Below, piece after piece: positions 12,701 through 23,868 of a DNA stretch of 64,000 nucleotides. How positions within the stretch are numbered: position 1 is the first letter of the stretch; every line of letters starts with the position of its first letter. The stretch is taken from NCBI GenBank assembly GCA_963580455.1, contig OY756970.1:9300001-9364000 (forward strand), in the 5' to 3' direction. The DNA comes from Euonymus europaeus. Lineage: Eukaryota > Streptophyta > Magnoliopsida > Celastrales > Celastraceae. The notes beneath the pieces are model-generated. The model made no database searches. It worked only from the letters and a program-made list of their open reading frames with translations, and had not been told where the DNA came from. A program made the position numbers and the translations under genes.

Positions 12701-13061
12701 TTTTATTGTTCTTCTATGTCAAATTTTACGAGTATAAGCTTCCTATATTATTTCGATGCGAAAACACCAACTTTATAAGACAAATGGACAAAAACGTTAA
12801 AAGATCCTCCATAGAGATTGTTGAGGAACTTCCAATCATCAAAGTTGCTCGGTGTACACTTTTTATTGTTCTACTATGTCAAATTTTACGAGTATAAGCT
12901 TCCTAGATTATTTCGATGCCAAAACCCCAACTTTCTATGACAAATGGACAAAACCGTTTAAAGCTCCTCTATAGAGTGAGTTGAGCAACTTCGTAGTATC
13001 AAAGTTGCTCGGTGTACAATTTTTATTGTTCTTCTATGTCAAATTTTACGAGTATAAGCTT
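9699..13061 (+). repeat. 21-unit HOR (3,363 bp), copy 1
   Basis: Twenty-one units in fixed order with many private variants, e.g. gagaaatggacaaaaaattt, gctaggtgtaaac, tctgtaaaattttacaatt and aacattagatg. The same order repeats 3,363 bp later. Differences from copy 2 are scattered single bases (e.g. aaatcattt/aaatcgttt near 9,910 and gcggc/gcagc near 10,903). Length is 21 x 160 + 3. Confidence 0.9.
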
Positions 13062-16000
13062 CCTAGATAATTTCGATGCCAAAACTCCATTTTTAGATGA
13101 CAAATGGACAAAATCGTTTAAAGCTCCTCTATAAAGTGAGTTGAGCAACTTCGGACTATCAAAGTTGCTCGGTGTACATTTTTTATTGTTCTTCTATGTC
13201 AAATTTTACGAGTATAAGTTTCCTAGATTATTTCGATGACAAAATCCCAACTTTCTATAAAAAATGGACAAAATCGTTTAAAGCTCCTCTATAGAGTGAG
13301 TTGAGCAACTTCGGACTATCAAAGTTGCTCGGTGTACACTATTTATTGTTCTTCTTTGTTAAATTTTACGAGTATAAGCTTCCTAGATTATTTCGATGCG
13401 AAAACACCAACTTTATAAGAGAAATGGACAAAAAATTTAAAAGATCCTCCATAGAGATAGTTGAGGAACTTCGAATCATCAAAGTTGCTAGGTGTAAACT
13501 TTTTATTGTTCTTCTATGTCAAATTTTACGAGCATAAGCTTCCTAGATTATTTCGATGCGAAAACACCAACTTTATAAGACAAATGGACAAAAACGTTAA
13601 AAGATCCTCCATAGAGATAGTTGAGGAACTTCGAATCATCAAAGTTGCTCGGTGTACACTTTTTATTGTTCTTCTATGTCAAATTTTAAGAGTATAAGCT
13701 TCCTATATTATTTCGATGTGAAAACACCAACTTTATAAGACAAATGGACAAAAACGTTAAAAGATCCTCAATAGAGATAGTTGAGGAACTTCGAATCATC
13801 AAAGTTGCTCGGTGTACACTTTTTATTGTTCTTTTCTGTAAAATTTTACAATTATATGCTTCCTGGATTATTTTGATGCTGAAACCGCAAGTTTCTTATG
13901 ACAAATAGACAAAACCGTTAAAAGCTACTTCATAGTGAGAGTTGAGCAATTCAGGACCATCAATGTGTCTCGGTGTACACTTTTTATTATTATTCTACGT
14001 CAAATTTTACGAGTATAAGCTTCCTAGATTATTTCGATGCCAAAACCTGAACTTTCTTTGACAAATGGACAAAACCGTTTAAAGCTTCTCCGTAGAGTGA
14101 GTTGAGCAACTTCGAACAATCAAAGTTGCTCGGTGTACACTTTTTATTGTTCTTCTATGTCAACTTTTACGAGTATAAGCTTCCTAGATTATTTCGATGC
14201 CAAAACCCCAACTTTCTATGACAAATGGACAAAACCGTTTAAAGCTCCTCTATAGAGTGAGTTGAGCAGCTTCGGAGTATCAGAGTTGCTCGGTGTACAC
14301 TTTTTATTGTTCTTCTATGTCAAATTTTACGAGTATAAGCTTCCTAGATAATTTCGATGCCAAAACCCCATTTTTCGATGACAAATGGACAAAATCGTTT
14401 AAAGCTCCTCTATAGAGTGAGTTGAGCAACTTCGGACTATCAAAGTTGCTCGGTGTACAGTTTTTATTGTTCTTCTATGTCAAATTTTACGAGTATAAAC
14501 TTCCTAGATTATTTCGATGCGAAAACACCAACTTTATAAGACAAATGGACAAAAACGTTAAAAGATCCTCCATAGAGATAGTTGAGGAACTTCGAATCAT
14601 CAAAGTTGCTCGGTGTACACTTTTTACTTTTCTTCTATGTCAAATTTTACGAGTATAAGCTTCCTAGATTATTTCAATGCCAAAACCCCAACATTAGATG
14701 AAAAATGGACAAAACCGTTAAAAGCTACTTCATAGTGAGAGTTGAGCAATTCCGGACCATCAAAGTTGCTCGGTGTACACTTTTTATTGTTCTTCCATGT
14801 CAAATTTTACGAGTATAAGCTTCCTAAATTATTTGGATGCCAAAACCGTATTTTTCTTATGACAAATGGACAAAATCGTTTATAGCTCCTCCATAGAGTG
14901 AGTTGAGCAACTTCGGACTATCAAAGTTGCTTGGTGTACACTTTTTATTGTTCTTCTATGTCAAATTTCAAGAGCATAAGCTTCCTAGATTATTTCGACG
15001 CCAAAACCCCAACTTTCTATGACAAATGGACAAAACCATTTAAAGCTCCTTTATAAAGTGAGTTGAGCAACTACGGACTATCAAAGTTGCTCGGTGTACA
15101 CTATTTATTGTTTTTCTATGTAAAATTTTACGAGCATAAGCTTCCTAGATTATTTCGATGCGAAAACACCAACATTATAAGACAAATGGACAAAAACGTT
15201 AAAAGATCCTCGATAGAGATAGTTGAGGAACTTCGAACTATCAAAGTTGCTCGGTGTTCACTTTTTATTGTTCATCTATGTCAAATTTTATGAGTGTAAG
15301 CTTCCTTGAGTATTTGGATGCCAAAACCGCAACTTTCTTATGACAAATGGACAAAACCGTTTATAGCTCCTCCATAGAGTGAGTTGAGCAACTTCGGACT
15401 ATCAAAGTTGCTCGGTGTACACTTTTTATTGTTCTTATATGTCAAATTTTACGAGTATAAGCTTCCTAGATTATTTCGATGCCAAAACCCGAACTTTCTA
15501 TGACAAATGGACAAAACCGTTTAAAACTCTTCCAAAGAGTGAGTTGAGCAACTTCGGACTATCAAAGTTGCTCGGTGTACACTTTTTATTGTTCTTCTAT
15601 GTCAAATTTTACGAGTATAAGCTTCCTAGATTATTTCGATGCGAAAACACCTACTTTATAAGACAAATAGACAAAAACGTTAAAAGATCCTCCATAGAGA
15701 TAGTTGAGGAAATTCGAATCATCAAAGTTGCTCGGTGTACACTTTTTATTGTTCTTCTATGTCAAATTTTACGAGTATAAGCTTCCTAGATTATTTCGAT
15801 GCCAAAACCCCAACATTCGATGACAAATGGACAAAACCGTTTAAAGCTCCTCTATAGAGTGAGTTGAGCAACTTCGGACTATCAAAGTTGCTCGGCGTAC
15901 ACTTTTTATTGTTCTTCTATATCAAATTTTACGAGTATAAGCTTCCTAGATTATTTCGATTCCAAAACCCCAACTTTCTATGAAAAATGGACAAAATCGT

Positions 16001-16424
16001 TTAAAGCTCCTCCATAGAGTGAGTTGAGCAACTTCAGACTATCAAAGTTGCTGGGTGTACACTTTTTATTGTTCTTCTATGTCAAATTTTACGAGTATAA
16101 GCTTCCTATATTATTTCGATGCGAAAACACCAACTTTATAAGACAAATGGACAAAAACGTTAAAAGATCCTCCATAGAGATTGTTGAGGAACTTCCAATC
16201 ATCAAAGTTGCTCGGTGTACACTTTTTATTGTTCTACTATGTCAAATTTTACGAGTATAAGCTTCCTAGATTATTTCGATGCCAAAACCCCAACTTTCTA
16301 TGACAAATGGACAAAACCGTTTAAAGCTCCTCTATAGAGTGAGTTGAGCAACTTCGTAGTATCAAAGTTGCTCGGTGTACAATTTTTATTGTTCTTCTAT
16401 GTCAAATTTTACGAGTATAAGCTT
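13062..16424 (+). repeat. 21-unit HOR (3,363 bp), copy 2
   Basis: By-eye comparison with copy 3 shows roughly a dozen single-base differences in 3.36 kb, so identity is above about 99.5%. Within the HOR, individual units differ far more from each other. That contrast defines a higher-order repeat. About 7 of the 21 units carry the form B variable part. Confidence 0.92.
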
Positions 16425-19400
16425 CCTAGATAATTTCGATGCCAAAACTCCATTTTTAGATGACAAATGGACAAAATCGTTTAAAGCTCCTCTATAAAGT
16501 GAGTTGAGCAACTTCGGACTATCAAAGTTGCTCGGTGTACATTTTTTATTGTTCTTCTATGTCAAATTTTACGAGTATAAGTTTCCTAGATTATTTCGAT
16601 GACAAAATCCCAACTTTCTATAAAAAATGGACAAAATCGTTTAAAGCTCCTCTATAGAGTGAGTTGAGCAACTTCGGACTATCAAAGTTGCTCGGTGTAC
16701 ACTATTTATTGTTCTTCTTTGTTAAATTTTACGAGTATAAGCTTCCTAGATTATTTCGATGCGAAAACACCAACTTTATAAGAGAAATGGACAAAAAATT
16801 TAAAAGATCCTCCATAGAGATAGTTGAGGAACTTCGAATCATCAAAGTTGCTAGGTGTAAACTTTTTATTGTTCTTCTATGTCAAATTTTACGAGCATAA
16901 GCTTCCTAGATTATTTCGATGCGAAAACACCAACTTTATAAGACAAATGGACAAAAACGTTAAAAGATCCTCCATAGAGATAGTTGAGGAACTTCGAATC
17001 ATCAAAGTTGCTCGGTGTACACTTTTTATTGTTCTTCTATGTCAAATTTTAAGAGTATAAGCTTCCTATATTATTTCGATGTGAAAACACCAACTTTATA
17101 AGACAAATGGACAAAAACGTTAAAAGATCCTCAATAGAGATAGTTGAGGAACTTCGAATCATCAAAGTTGCTCGGTGTACACTTTTTATTGTTCTTTTCT
17201 GTAAAATTTTACAATTATATGCTTCCTGGATTATTTTGATGCTGAAACCGCAAGTTTCTTATGACAAATAGACAAAACCGTTAAAAGCTACTTCATAGTG
17301 AGAGTTGAGCAATTCAGGACCATCAATGTGTCTCGGTGTACACTTTTTATTATTATTCTACGTCAAATTTTACGAGTATAAGCTTCCTAGATTATTTCGA
17401 TGCCAAAACCTGAACTTTCTTTGACAAATGGACAAAACCGTTTAAAGCTTCTCCGTAGAGTGAGTTGAGCAACTTCGAACAATCAAAGTTGCTCGGTGTA
17501 CACTTTTTATTGTTCTTCTATGTCAACTTTTACGAGTATAAGCTTCCTAGATTATTTCGATGCCAAAACCCCAACTTTCTATGACAAATGGACAAAACCG
17601 TTTAAAGCTCCTCTATAGAGTGAGTTGAGCAGCTTCGGAGTATCAGAGTTGCTCGGTGTACACTTTTTATTGTTCTTCTATGTCAAATTTTACGAGTATA
17701 AGCTTCCTAGATAATTTCGATGCCAAAACCCCATTTTTCGATGACAAATGGACAAAATCGTTTAAAGCTCCTCTATAGAGTGAGTTGAGCAACTTCGGAC
17801 TATCAAAGTTGCTCGGTGTACAGTTTTTATTGTTCTTCTATGTCAAATTTTACGAGTATAAACTTCCTAGATTATTTCGATGCGAAAACACCAACTTTAT
17901 AAGACAAATGGACAAAAACGTTAAAAGATCCTCCATAGAGATAGTTGAGGAACTTCGAATCATCAAAGTTGCTCGGTGTACACTTTTTACTTTTCTTCTA
18001 TGTCAAATTTTACGAGTATAAGCTTCCTAGATTATTTCGATGCCAAAACCCCAACATTAGATGAAAAATGGACAAAACCGTTAAAAGCTACTTCATAGTG
18101 AGAGTTGAGCAATTCCGGACCATCAAAGTTGCTCGGTGTACACTTTTTATTGTTCTTCCATGTCAAATTTTACGAGTATAAGCTTCCTAAATTATTTGGA
18201 TGCCAAAACCGTATTTTTCTTATGACAAATGGACAAAATCGTTTATAGCTCCTCCATTGAGTGAGTTGAGCAACTTCGGACTATCAAAGTTGCTTGGTGT
18301 ACACTTTTTATTGTTCTTCTATGTCAAATTTCAAGAGCATAAGCTTCCTAGATTATTTCGACGCCAAAACCCCAACTTTCTATGACAAATGGACAAAACC
18401 ATTTAAAGCTCCTTTATAAAGTGAGTTGAGCAACTACGGACTATCAAAGTTGCTCGGTGTACACTATTTATTGTTTTTCTATGTAAAATTTTACGAGCAT
18501 AAGCTTCCTAGATTATTTCGATGCGAAAACACCAACATTATAAGACAAATGGACAAAAACGTTAAAAGATCCTCGATAGAGATAGTTGAGGAACTTCGAA
18601 CTATCAAAGTTGCTCGGTGTTCACTTTTTATTGTTCATCTATGTCAAATTTTATGAGTGTAAGCTTCCTTGAGTATTTGGATGCCAAAACCGCAACTTTC
18701 TTATGACAAATGGACAAAACCGTTTATAGCTCCTCCATAGAGTGAGTTGAGCAACTTCGGACTATCAAAGTTGCTCGGTGTACACTTTTTATTGTTCTTA
18801 TATGTCAAATTTTACGAGTATAAGCTTCCTAGATTATTTCGATGCCAAAACCCGAACTTTCTATGAAAAATGGACAAAACCGTTTAAAACTCTTCCAAAG
18901 AGTGAGTTGAGCAACTTCGGACTATCAAAGTTGCTCGGTGTACACTTTTTATTGTTCTTCTATGTCAAATTTTACGAGTATAAGCTTCCTAGATTATTTC
19001 GATGCGAAAACACCTACTTTATAAGACAAATAGACAAAAACGTTAAAAGATCCTCCATAGAGATAGTTGAGGAACTTCGAATCATCAAAGTTGCTCGGTG
19101 TACACTTTTTATTGTTCTTCTATGTCAAATTTTACGAGTATAAGCTTCCTAGATTATTTCGATGCCAAAACCCCAACATTCGATGACAAATGGACAAAAC
19201 CGTTTAAAGCTCCTCTATAGAGTGAGTTGAGCAACTTCGGACTATCAAAGTTGCTCGGTGTACACTTTTTATTGTTCTTCTATGTCAAATTTTACGAGTA
19301 TAAGCTTCCTAGATTATTTCGATTCCAAAACCCCAACTTTCTATGAAAAATGGACAAAATCGTTTAAAGCTCCTCCATAGAGTGAGTTGAGCAACTTCAG

Positions 19401-19787
19401 ACTATCAAAGTTGCTGGGTGTACACTTTTTATTGTTCTTCTATGTCAAATTTTACGAGTATAAGCTTCCTATATTATTTCGATGCGAAAACACCAACTTT
19501 ATAAGACAAATGGACAAAAACGTTAAAAGATCCTCCATAGAGATTGTTGAGGAACTTCCAATCATCAAAGTTGCTCGGTGTACACCTTTTATTGTTCTAC
19601 TATGTCAAATTTTACGAGTATAAGCTTCCTAGATTATTTCGATGCCAAAACCCCGACTTTCTATGACAAATGGACAAAACCGTTTAAAGCTCCTCTATAG
19701 AGTGAGTTGAGCAACTTCGGAGTATCAAAGTTGCTCGGTGTACACTTTTTATTGTTCTTCTATGTCAAATTTTACGAGTAAAAGCTT
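16425..19787 (+). repeat. 21-unit HOR (3,363 bp), copy 3
   Basis: Same unit order as copies 1 and 2. Private changes include tttcgatg near 18,038 (tttcaatg in the others), cattgag near 18,257 (catagag), gaaaaatgg near 18,866 (gacaaatgg) and tacacctttt near 19,586. Its last third takes part in the 960-bp duplication that follows. Confidence 0.9.
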
Positions 19788-19859
19788 CCTAGATAATTTC
19801 GATGCCAAAACCCCATTTTTCGATGACAAATGGACAAAATCGTTTAAAGCTCCTCTATA
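18900..19859 (+). repeat. 6-unit duplication (960 bp), left copy
   Basis: Bases from about 18,900 to 19,860 recur 960 bp downstream, including the private gctgggtgtacac and agattgttgagg variants. Breakpoints fall in identical core sequence and cannot be placed exactly. Confidence 0.82.
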
Positions 19860-20819
19860 AAGTGAGTTGAGCAACTTCGGACTATCAAAGTTGCTCGGTG
19901 TACACTTTTTATTGTTCTTCTATGTCAAATTTTACGAGTATAAGCTTCCTAGATTATTTCGATGCGAAAACACCTACTTTATAAGACAAATAGACAAAAA
20001 CGTTAAAAGATCCTCCATAGAGATAGTTGAGGAACTTCGAATCATCAAAGTTGCTCGGTGTACACTTTTTATTGTTCTTCTATGTCAAATTTTACGAGTA
20101 TAAGCTTCCTAGATTATTTCGATGCCAAAACCCCAACATTCGATGACAAATGGACAAAACCGTTTAAAGCTCCTCTATAGAGTGAGTTGAGCAACTTCGG
20201 ACTATCAAAGTTGCTCGGTGTACACTTTTTATTGTTCTTCTATGTCAAATTTTACGAGTATAAGCTTCCTAGATTATTTCGAGTCCAAAACCCCAACTTT
20301 CTATGAAAAATGGACAAAATCGTTTAAAGCTCCTCCATAGAGTGAGTTGAGCAACTTCAGACTATCAAAGTTGCTGGGTGTACACTTTTTATTGTTCTTC
20401 TATGTCAAATTTTACGAGTATAAGCTTCCTATATTATTTCGATGCGAAAACACCAACTTTATAAGACAAATGGACAAAAACGTTAAAAGATCCTCCATAG
20501 AGATTGTTGAGGAACTTCCAATCATCAAAGTTGCTCGGTGTACACTTTTTATTGTTCTACTATGTCAAATTTTACGAGTATAAGCTTCCTAGATTATTTC
20601 GATGCCAAAACCCCGACTTTCTATGACAAATGGACAAAACCGTTTAAAGCTCCTCTATAGAGTGAGTTGAGCAACTTCGGAGTATCAAAGTTGCTCGGTG
20701 TACACTTTTTATTGTTCTTCTATGTCAAATTTTACGAGTATAAGCTTCCTAGATAATTTCGATGCCAAAACCCCATTTTTCGATGACAAATGGACAAAAT
20801 CGTTTAAAGCTCCTCTATA
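19860..20819 (+). repeat. 6-unit duplication (960 bp), right copy
   Basis: Differences from the left copy are few: gagtcc for gattcc near 20,281, acacttttt for acacctttt near 20,545, and gagtataag for gagtaaaag. After this copy the sequence resumes the order expected from the 21-unit HOR (tacattttttattg near 20,863), so this is a simple tandem insertion of six whole units. Confidence 0.82.
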
Positions 20820-21489
20820 AAGTGAGTTGAGCAACTTCGGACTATCAAAGTTGCTCGGTGTACATTTTTTATTGTTCTTCTATGTCAAATTTTACGAGTA
20901 TAAGTTTCCTAGATTATTTCGATGACAAAATCCCAACTTTCTATAAAAAATGGACAAAATCGTTTAAAGCTCCTCTATAGAGTGAGTTGAGCAACTTCGG
21001 ACTATCAAAGTTGCTCGGTGTACACTATTTATTGTTCTTCTTTGTTAAATTTTACGAGTATAAGTTTCCTAGATTATTTCGATGCGAAAACACCAACTTT
21101 ATAAGAGAAATGGAGAAAAAATTTAAAAGATCCTCCATAGAGATAGTTGAGGAACTTCGAATCATCAAATTTGCTAGGTGTAAACTTTTTATTGTTCTTC
21201 TTTGTCAAATTTTATGAGCATAAGCTTCCTAGATTATTTCGATGCGAAAACACCAACTTTATAAGACAAATGGACAAAAACGTTAAAAGATCCTCCATAG
21301 AGATAGTTGAGGAACTTCGAATCATCAAAGTTGCTCGGTGTACACTTTTTATTGTTCTTCTATGTCAAATTTTAAGAGTATAAGCTTCCTATATTATTTC
21401 GATGTGAAAACACCAACTTTATAAGACAAATGGACAAAAACGTTAAAAGATCCTCAATAGAGATAGTTGAGGAACTTCGAATCATCAAA

Positions 21490-21650
21490 GTTGCTCGGTG
21501 TACACTTTTTATTGTTCTTTTTTGTAAAATTTTACAATTATATGCTTCCTGGATTATTTTGATGCCGAAACCGCAAGTTTCTTATGACAAATGGACAAAA
21601 CCGTTAAAAGCTACTTCATAGTGAGAGTTGAGCAATTCAGGACCATCAAT
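21490..21650 (+). repeat. Exemplar monomer, 'ctacttcatagtgag' form
   Basis: This minor subfamily ends with ccgttaaaagctacttc, atagtgagagttgagc and aattcaggaccatcaatg (aattccggacc elsewhere). Its core is also altered: a longer T run, ttttacaattatatgc, and cttcctggattattttgatg. It occurs about once per HOR in blocks B-D, at the start of the duplicated module near 1.9 and 58.6 kb, and repeatedly in block G, so it serves as a register marker. It is absent or rare in blocks E and F. Confidence 0.88.
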
Positions 21651-22107
21651 GTGTCTCGGTGTACACTTTTTATTATTCTTCTACGTCAAATTTTACGAGT
21701 ATAAGCTTCCTAGATTATTTCGATGCCAAAACCCGAACTTTCTATGACAAATGGACAAAACCGTTTAAAGCTTTTCTGTAGAGTGAGTTGAGCAACTTCG
21801 GACTATCAAAGTTGCTCGGTGTACACTTTTTATTGTTCTTCTATGTCAACTTTTACGAGTATAAGCTTCCTAGATTATTTCGATGCCAAAACCCCAACTT
21901 TCTATGACAAATGGACAAAACCGTTTAAAGCTCCTCTATAGAGTGAGTTGAGCAGCTTCGGAGTATCAAAGTTGCTCGGTGTACACTTTTTATTGTTCTT
22001 CTATGTCAAATTTTACGAGTATAAGCTTCCTAGATAATTTCGATACCAAAACCCCATTTTTCGATGACAAATGGACAAAATCGTTTAAAGCTCCTCTATA
22101 GAGTGAG

Positions 22108-22344
22108 TTGAGCAACTTCGGACTATCAAAGTTGCTCGGTGTACAGTTTTTATTGTTCTTCTATGTCAAATTTTACGAGTATAAACTTCCTATATTATTT
22201 CGATGCGAAAACACCAACTTTATAAGACAAATGGACAAAAACGTTAAAAGATCCTCAATAGAGATAGTTGAGGAACTTCGAACTATTAAAGTTGCTCGGT
22301 GTACACTTTTTATTGTTCTTCTATGTAAAATTTTACGAGCATAA
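22108..22344 (+). other. Hybrid units marking the 21-to-18-unit HOR transition
   Basis: In block C the cagtttttattg unit and the unit ending in tgttcactttt are 641 bp apart (e.g. 11,059 and 11,700). Here the equivalent spacing is 160 bp. The units at the join carry mixed markers: cctatattatt, ctcaatagag and gaactattaaag. The same join recurs near 24,990 and 28,833, so it predates amplification of block D. Confidence 0.72.
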
Positions 22345-22450
22345 GCTTCCTAGATTATTTCGATGCGAAAACACCAACTTTATAAGACAAATGGACAAAA
22401 ACGTTAAAAGATCCTCGATAGAGATAGTTGAGGAACTTCGAACTATCAAA

Positions 22451-22611
22451 GTTGCTCGGTGTTCACTTTTTATTGTTCATCTATGTCAAATTTTATGAGT
22501 ATAAGCTTCCTTGAGTATTTGGATGCCAAAACCGCAACTTTCTTATGACAAATGGACAAAACCGTTTATAGCTCCTCCATAGAGTGAGTTGAGCAACTTC
22601 GGACTATCAAA
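22451..22611 (+). repeat. Exemplar monomer, 161-bp form
   Basis: This unit has cttccttgagtatttggatg at the end of the core, then accgcaactttcttatgac, where other units have aactttctatgac. The extra base makes it 161 bp. It also has gtttatagctcctcc in place of gtttaaagctcctc. This form occurs once or a few times per HOR and explains why HOR lengths are multiples of 160 plus a small remainder (1,122; 2,882; 3,363; 5,444). Confidence 0.9.
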
Positions 22612-22771
22612 GTTGCTCGGTGTACACTTTTTATTGTTCTTATATGTCAAATTTTACGAGTATAAGCTTCCTAGATTATTTCGATGCCAAAACCCGAACT
22701 TTCTATGACAAATGGACAAAACCGTTTAAAACTCTTCCAAAGAGTGAGTTGAGCAACTTCGGACTATCAAA

Positions 22772-22931
22772 GATGCTCGGTGTACACTTTTTATTGTTCT
22801 TCTATGTCAAATTTTACGAGTATAAGCTTCCTAGATTATTTCGATGCGAAAACACCAACTTTATAAGACAAATAGACAAAAACGTTAAAAGATCCTCCAT
22901 AGAGATAGTTGAGGAACTTCGAATCATCAAA
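22772..22931 (+). repeat. Exemplar monomer, form B (160 bp)
   Basis: The core matches form A apart from one base (gatgctcgg for gttgctcgg). The variable part differs at many linked sites: gatgcgaaaacacc, ctttataagac, acgttaaaagatcctcc, atagagatagttgagg and aacttcgaatcatc. Both forms are 160 bp and occur side by side, so B is a co-evolving subfamily and not a degraded A. By eye, about 7 of 21 units in one block C HOR are B, 14 of 34 in one block F HOR, and about 5 of 38 in block G. Form B lacks the in-frame stops of form A, which is why short open frames cluster on it. Confidence 0.93.
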
Positions 22932-23091
22932 GTTGCTCGGTGTACACTTTTTATTGTTCTTCTATGTCAAATTTTACGAGTATAAGCTTCCTAGATTATT
23001 TCGATGCCAAAACCCCAACATTCGATGACAAATGGACAAAACCGTTTAAAGCTCCTCTATAGAGTGAGTTGAGCAACTTCGGACTATCAAA
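22932..23091 (+). repeat. Exemplar monomer, form A (160 bp)
   Basis: This is a reference copy of the commonest unit, phased to start at the core. The core (first ~75 bp) holds gttgctcggtgtacac, a T-rich stretch, tgtcaaattttacgag, AAGCTT and ttatttcgatg. The variable part follows: gatgccaaaacccc, gacaaatggacaaaacc, gtttaaagctcctc, the 10-bp palindrome CTCTATAGAG, and gagcaacttcggactatc. The end of the variable part pairs with the start of the next core to form an inverted repeat. Form A makes up about two thirds of units in block C and most of block G. Confidence 0.95.
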
Positions 23092-23868
23092 GTTGCTCGG
23101 TGTACACTTTTTATTGTTCTTCTATGTCAAATTTTACGAGTATAAGCTTCCTAGATTATTTCGAGTCCAAAACCCCAACTTTCTATGAAAAATGGACAAA
23201 ATCGTTTAAAGCTCCTCCATAGAGTGAGTTGAGCAACTTCAGACTATCAAAGTTGCTGGGTGTACACTTTTTATTGTTCTTCTATGTCAAATTTTACGAG
23301 TATAAGCTTCCTATATTATTTCGATGCGAAAACACCAACTTTATAAGACAAATGGACAAAAACGTTAAAAGATCCTCCATAGAGATTGTTGAGGAACTTC
23401 CAATCATCAAAGTTGCTCGGTGTACACTTTTTATTGTTCTACTATGTCAAATTTTACGAGTATAAGCTTCCTAGATTATTTCGATGCCAAAACCCCGACT
23501 TTCTATGACAAATGGACAAAACCGTTTAAAGCTCCTCTATAGAGTGAGTTGAGCAACTTCGGAGTATCAAAGTTGCTCGGTGTACACTTTTTATTGTTCT
23601 TCTATGTCAAATTTTACGAGTATAAGCTTCCTAGATAATTTCGATGCCAAAACCCCATTTTTCGATGACAAATGGACAAAATCGTTTAAAGCTCCTCTAT
23701 AAAGTGAGTTGAGCAACTTCGGACTATCAAAGTTGCTCGGTGTACATTTTTTATTGTTCTTCTATGTCAAATTTTACGAGTATAAGTTTCCTAGATTATT
23801 TCGATGACAAAATCCCAACTTTCTATAAAAAATGGACAAAATCGTTTAAAGCTCCTCTATAGAGTGAG

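Larger units (their letters stand above)
20987..23868 (+). repeat. 18-unit HOR copy D1 (2,882 bp)
   Basis: Full-length copy. Markers in order: ctttgttaaattttacg with gaaatggagaaaaaattt; aaatttgctaggtg; gccgaaaccgcaag; cttttctgtagag; gcagcttcggag; cgataccaaaacc; cagtttttattg; gttcttatatgtc; gatgctcgg; gagtccaaaacc; gctgggtgtac. All recur in D4 at the same spacing. Confidence 0.86.
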
